Source: Syntrophales bacterium
GTDB lineage: Bacteria > Desulfobacterota > Syntrophia > Syntrophales > UBA2210
Length of the DNA stretch: 54,357 nt
Assembly: GCA_028718565.1 (NCBI GenBank)
Contig: JAQULO010000008.1
Location: forward strand, 1 to 54,357
Reading direction: 5' to 3'
Shown here: one piece after another, positions 50,254 to 54,357 of the stretch
How the letters are laid out: each line of letters begins with the position of its first letter
Numbering within the stretch: the stretch's first letter is position 1
Translations under genes and position numbers: made by a program
The notes under the pieces: generated by a model
What the model was told of the DNA's origin: nothing
What the model saw: the letters and a program-made list of their open reading frames with translations, nothing else
Databases searched by the model: none

Positions 50254-52628
50254 TGGATAGTGAAAGGCAACCTCTTAATAATACGGTGGAAAATAGGAGA
50301 TGGCTAAAAAAAAGGGTGTTTCTCTGGGTCTCTCTTGCGATCCTCCTGCCGGTCCTGACGGGGGCGGGGTTCTTCTATTCCCTTATGGGTAGCCTGCCCA
50401 GTATTTCCTCGCTGAAGGACTACAGGCCCAGCATCATCACCAGGGTATACGCGGATAATGATCAGCTTATTGACGAATTCTATCTTGAAGATCGAAAGGT
50501 TGTCCAGATCACCAATCTGCCGAGATTTGTCATACAGTCATTTGTGGCGGCGGAGGACGCCCGTTTTTTTCAGCACAAGGGAATAGATTTTCAAGGCATT
50601 GTCAGGGCCTTTTTCAAGAATGTGGAGGCGGGGGCAATCGTTCAGGGAGGTAGCACCATAACCCAGCAGGTGGCAAAGGCACTCTTCCTGTCTCCCGAGA
50701 AAAAGTACATCCGAAAGCTGAAGGAGGCCATTCTGGCCTACAAGATAGACCGGTACCTTAAAAAGTATGAGATCCTCAACCTTTATCTGAACCATATATA
50801 TCTGGGGCATGGGACGTACGGCATAGAGGCCGCGTCACAACAGTATTTCGGGAAGCCCGCCGAGCAACTTACCCTGCCGGAGGCAGCCCTCCTTGCCGGG
50901 CTCCCCAAGGCCCCCAGCCGGTATTCCCCTTCCCTCCACCCCGACCGTGCCCGCAAGCGACAGATCTACGTTCTGGAGAGGATGGCAGAGGATGGGTACA
51001 TAACGGAGGAGGAAAAGACGATCGCGCTCGCCGTACCGATGCAACTGAGGCTGGCTGGAGACGAAGAAAAGATCGCACCCTACTTTACCGAAAATGTTCG
51101 CCGATATATTCAGACCACGTATGGAAGTAATGTCCTCTACAGCGAAGGAATTGAGGTGTACACCACGCTGGATATGGCCTCTCAGGCGGCAGCTCGTGAT
51201 GCCATGATGCGGGGGCTCATGGAAGTGGACAAGCGGCAGGGGTATAGGGGGGCCCTGAAAAAGGTGCCGGAGGAGGAGATCGAGTCCTTTGTGAAAAATA
51301 TGCGCGGCGACATGGATAAGCCGCTGGAGGATCACATCATACAGGCCGTCGTGACGGATGTGGACAGCGTGGAAAAGATCGTGAGATTGCAGGCGGGCAC
51401 CTATGAAGGCACCATGCGACTGGAGGAGATGTCGTGGGCCCGACCTCCCGATCCGGAGGCGGCCTTCGCGGCGGCCAAGGTGAAAGATCCGGCGGATGTG
51501 CTCAGAAGGGGCGATGTCGTGGTGGCGCGGGTCCTGAGCGTTGTGGACGGCAAGCTGCAACTGGCCCTGGAGCAGGAACCCCGGGTGCAGGGTGCCCTTC
51601 TTGCCATGGACGCCAATACCGGAGCGATAAAGGCGATGGTCGGGGGCAGGAGCTACGGGAAGAGCGAGTTCAACCGTGCCACACAGGCAAAGAGGCAGCC
51701 CGGATCCGCCTTCAAGCCCTTTATATTTACCGCAGCCTTCGACAAGGGCATGACCCCTGCGACCATTATTATGGACAGCCCTGTCATTTACCGCGATACT
51801 CTGAAGGACAGCCTGTGGAAACCACAGAATTTCTCGGAGAAGTTTTACGGTCCCACGACCCTAAGGACCGCCCTGATCGAATCGAGAAATCTGGTGACCA
51901 TAAAGCTCTTAAAAGAGATAGGGATCAATTATGCCGCCGATTACGCGGTTAATATGGGAATAACCACCCCCCTTACGAGGGATCTTTCCATGGCTCTTGG
52001 CACGTCCGGAGTAACCCTCCTGGAAATGGTACGGGGCTACGGAATTTTTGCGAATGGTGGCAAGAGGGTGCGGCCATTCTTTATAAAAAGGATCGTTGAT
52101 CGTACCGGCAACATAGTGGAAGAAAACAGGCCGGAAGCGGAGCAGATTATCGACCCCGGGATCTCCTATATAACATCTCACCTGCTCCAGGAGGTTGTCA
52201 AAGGAGGCACCGGGTGGCGGGTCAGAGCGCTGGGCCGACCGGTGGCGGGGAAGACAGGCACAACCAACGATCTCAAGGACGCGTGGTTCATGGGGTTTAC
52301 CCCCTCGCTTGTTGCGGGTGTGTGGGTCGGGTTTGACGACCTGAAGCCACTGGGTAAATATGAAACCGGTTCCCGCGCTGCCAGCCCCATATTCCTCTAT
52401 TTCATGGAAAAGGCATTGGCTGGTACCCCGGTTGAATCCTTCTCACCTCCTAAGGGTGTTGTCTTTGCCAAGATCGATCCGGAGACGGGGATGCTGGCAA
52501 GCCCTTCCTCAGGCGAGTACATCTTTGAATGTTTCCTGGAAGGAACCGAACCGACTGGAACCGTTGTTGAAGAGAACAGGGCTCAGGACAAGAGTTTTTT
52601 CAGGGATGACTTCGATTCCCAGAATTGA
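50250..52628 (+). CDS. mrcA: Penicillin-binding protein 1A family (transglycosylase/transpeptidase)
   Basis: AAEDARFFQHKGIDFQGI, GGSTITQQVAKALFL, RQPGSAFKPFIF (SxxK), VAGKTGTTND (KTG). Confidence 0.93.
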   Translation: MMDSERQPLNNTVENRRWLKKRVFLWVSLAILLPVLTGAGFFYSLMGSLPSISSLKDYRPSIITRVYADNDQLIDEFYLEDRKVVQITNLPRFVIQSFVAAEDARFFQHKGIDFQGIVRAFFKNVEAGAIVQGGSTITQQVAKALFLSPEKKYIRKLKEAILAYKIDRYLKKYEILNLYLNHIYLGHGTYGIEAASQQYFGKPAEQLTLPEAALLAGLPKAPSRYSPSLHPDRARKRQIYVLERMAEDGYITEEEKTIALAVPMQLRLAGDEEKIAPYFTENVRRYIQTTYGSNVLYSEGIEVYTTLDMASQAAARDAMMRGLMEVDKRQGYRGALKKVPEEEIESFVKNMRGDMDKPLEDHIIQAVVTDVDSVEKIVRLQAGTYEGTMRLEEMSWARPPDPEAAFAAAKVKDPADVLRRGDVVVARVLSVVDGKLQLALEQEPRVQGALLAMDANTGAIKAMVGGRSYGKSEFNRATQAKRQPGSAFKPFIFTAAFDKGMTPATIIMDSPVIYRDTLKDSLWKPQNFSEKFYGPTTLRTALIESRNLVTIKLLKEIGINYAADYAVNMGITTPLTRDLSMALGTSGVTLLEMVRGYGIFANGGKRVRPFFIKRIVDRTGNIVEENRPEAEQIIDPGISYITSHLLQEVVKGGTGWRVRALGRPVAGKTGTTNDLKDAWFMGFTPSLVAGVWVGFDDLKPLGKYETGSRAASPIFLYFMEKALAGTPVESFSPPKGVVFAKIDPETGMLASPSSGEYIFECFLEGTEPTGTVVEENRAQDKSFFRDDFDSQN

Positions 52629-52829
52629 GGGAGAGATTCCCTACCCTGAAAATCCTTAGAAATAGCCTCTGATTCCTCCTATATTGGATCTCGTTTGGCT
52701 TTCTAATTGACGCGTCTGGAGACGGCCGGTCTTTCCGGATTTGTCTTGACAACAACTCGCCCCTCCGGTACGAGTGTCCACCGGAAGTTGGACCTGTTTC
52801 GAAACCATTATAATCAGGGAATTAACTTG

Positions 52830-52859
52830 AAAGCAGGGGTAATATAGCCCTGCTTTTTT
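52830..52859 (+). terminator. Rho-independent terminator
   Basis: AAAGCAGGG-gtaatatag-CCCTGCTTT followed by TTTT; perfect 9-bp stem. Confidence 0.8.
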
Positions 52860-52906
52860 GTCTGGCTCGTTCCGGGAAAAAGCCCTCGCATACATAAAGG
52901 ATTCCT

Positions 52907-53338
52907 ATGACACAGAACAAGGACAGAACGCCCGTTGCCCAGAGACTTGTAACCCGGTGCACAAGATGCAATATGGAGCTCAACCACATGGTAGTTTCTC
53001 ATAACATGGAGGGGATCGTCGCGCGGGTACAGTGCCGCACCTGCGGAAGCGAGCACAAGTATCACCCTGAAAAGAAAAAGTCGCCCCCGAGAACCGCACG
53101 GGCTGCCGGGAGTACGGCAGCGACCAGAAAAATACCCGTCGCGCCGGACTTTGCGAAGCTTTCGGAGAAATTAAGGAACAAAGAGCCGGTCCCCTACAGC
53201 ATGTCGGGCTCATTTAAGGTCGATGACGTGATCGATCATGCGACCTTCAAGCTGGGACTCGTGACAAAGGTCTCTCATCAACGGGTCGAGGTGTTGTTTT
53301 TTGACGGCCCGCGGACCCTTGCGTGCGATAGGGGATGA
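52907..53338 (+). CDS. Zinc-ribbon protein with C-terminal UvrD-CTD/Tudor-like segment, uncharacterised
   Basis: CTRCNMEL...CRTCGSEHKYH zinc ribbon; KVDDVIDHATFKLGLVTKVSHQRVEVLFFDGPRTLAC. Confidence 0.7.
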   Translation: MTQNKDRTPVAQRLVTRCTRCNMELNHMVVSHNMEGIVARVQCRTCGSEHKYHPEKKKSPPRTARAAGSTAATRKIPVAPDFAKLSEKLRNKEPVPYSMSGSFKVDDVIDHATFKLGLVTKVSHQRVEVLFFDGPRTLACDRG

Positions 53339-53546
53339 TCTCCATGGAGGCGCTTCCCCCTTGTTAAAAAACGGAACGATAAAAGACTTGTTGTAGTATC
53401 CCTCTTTGGCAACTGAAGAAAGTGATAGAAGGAGAGGGTTCCCTTGTGAAATTTTCCCCATGCGGCCCGTTTCATCCGCCTTATGCCTTGTTGTTCTTCC
53501 TTTTGCCGTGGAGATGGACGTGTGTAGACAGGCCCAACAGCGGTTA

Positions 53547-53837
53547 TCACGTCGAAGCGGCGCCGACAATCTCCAACAGAGATTCCGGGTGTTGTACCAA
53601 GGTCTCCTTTCGTGCCTTGGAAAGACACTTGATCCTGTGTTCCAGCCGCAACGCCGCCCCCCGGGCGCCGGCATGCATTGTGAGCACGAGCTGAAGTGGT
53701 CCCCTTCCTCTCAGGTACCGTGCGGCCTTGAAACCAGACCCCTGATGCTCGGCGAAGCGGCGGTCCACATCGGTGGTTATCCCCGTGTAGAGGGCTCCGC
53801 TCTTGCATCTGATCATATAGACATACCAACTCGCCAT
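53547..53837 (-). CDS. GIY-YIG nuclease superfamily protein (UPF0213/YhbQ-like)
   Basis: SWYVYMIRCKSGALYTGITTDVDRRFAEHQGSGFKAARYLRGRGPLQLV. Confidence 0.9.
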   Translation of the reverse strand: MASWYVYMIRCKSGALYTGITTDVDRRFAEHQGSGFKAARYLRGRGPLQLVLTMHAGARGAALRLEHRIKCLSKARKETLVQHPESLLEIVGAAST

Positions 53838-54234
53838 ACATGCCTGTCCTTAAAAACAGCAGCGGATAGCGCCTTCCCCGTGCCCCGGGCTGACCTCATG
53901 TGCGGCCTAGCGCTGTGCTCAAGTAAGCCGCTAACGCGGCAGAATTAACGGTTTCAACTCCATCTTTTTTCAAGTGAAAGCACGACACTTCTCTGCCTTT
54001 CCCCTCTGCAAACTTTCCTCTTTACACCTGCCATAATACCTCTCCTTTCCTTTTGGGGCTAGTTTTGTATGGAGTCAATATTTTCCGGTCAGGAAATTGG
54101 CATAAATACAAGAAAATAATTATGAGAAACGGTCATTTGAGTCATCATTTTCCTTGGCATACCGGTAGCGGTGTGGGCGCGCCGTGATATTGATAATAAT
54201 ATCTTAATGTTGTCAACATGCCGCCTCCCAGCCA

Positions 54235-54305
54235 GTTGACTCATAATAAAATGTTACCGAAGGGGAAGCGATAGGAGGTAACGTTGACTCATAAAGAATG
54301 TTACC
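54235..54305. repeat. Pair of imperfect direct repeats, possible transposon/regulatory end at window edge
   Basis: GTTGACTCATAATAAAATGTTACC (54235-54258) and GTTGACTCATAAAGAATGTTACC (54283-54305), 48-bp period. Confidence 0.55.
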
Positions 54306-54357
54306 CATGTTTGTTATTTATGGAGAAAATCTTCCTCATTTTTTTATCCATAGTTTT

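Noticed and set aside
53915-53950. Integron attC-like site (GCGGC..GCCGCTAACGCGGC)
   Set aside because: Lacks paired R/L core sites (GTTRRRY/RYYYAAC) and there is no cassette or integrase nearby
54154-54169. sigma54 -24/-12 promoter (TTGGCATACCGGTAGC)
   Set aside because: GG-N10-GC spacing fits but the -12 element is poor and no gene lies downstream in the window

Overview
The window looks like a deltaproteobacterial (Syntrophales/Desulfo-like) chromosome segment. This taxonomic guess is inference from gene content. Bases 1-25.3 kb (+ strand) hold a large exosortase-associated exopolysaccharide (EPS) locus. It contains a FemAB-like tail, DegT aminotransferases, a DUF218 protein, exosortase + EpsI, many glycosyltransferases, a Wzx-like flippase, an O-antigen-ligase-like protein, a GT-C-like membrane protein, a polysaccharide deacetylase, an AsnB-like amidotransferase lacking the N-terminal Cys, a secreted beta-helix protein and a CapK-like adenylate-forming enzyme. 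A YajD-type HNH nuclease follows. A divergent (-) EPS export/control set comes next: P-loop CpsD-like, GumC/Wzz-like and an outer-membrane beta-barrel. From about 29.8 kb the content is mostly housekeeping: NDP-forming acyl-CoA synthetase alpha-like, gpmI, a beta-oxidation operon carrying a truncated 3-hydroxyacyl-CoA dehydrogenase remnant, folD, a Na/Pi cotransporter, UPF0173, groESL, a HAD phosphatase, mtnA, gatCAB, tatA/tatC, PBP1A, a zinc-ribbon protein and a GIY-YIG protein. I saw no rRNA, tRNA or CRISPR. The most unusual signals are: structured non-coding leaders inside the EPS operon, some with an X / X' / X (switch-like) arrangement; two ~200-bp elements with imperfect terminal inverted repeats and no ORF; the decayed hbd fragment next to a palindromic repeat; a CpsD-like protein with a degenerate Walker A; and an AsnB homologue without its glutaminase nucleophile, preceded by a possible small ORF/pseudoknot. 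No wholly new system could be proven from the sequence alone. All family calls are from reading motifs, with no database search.
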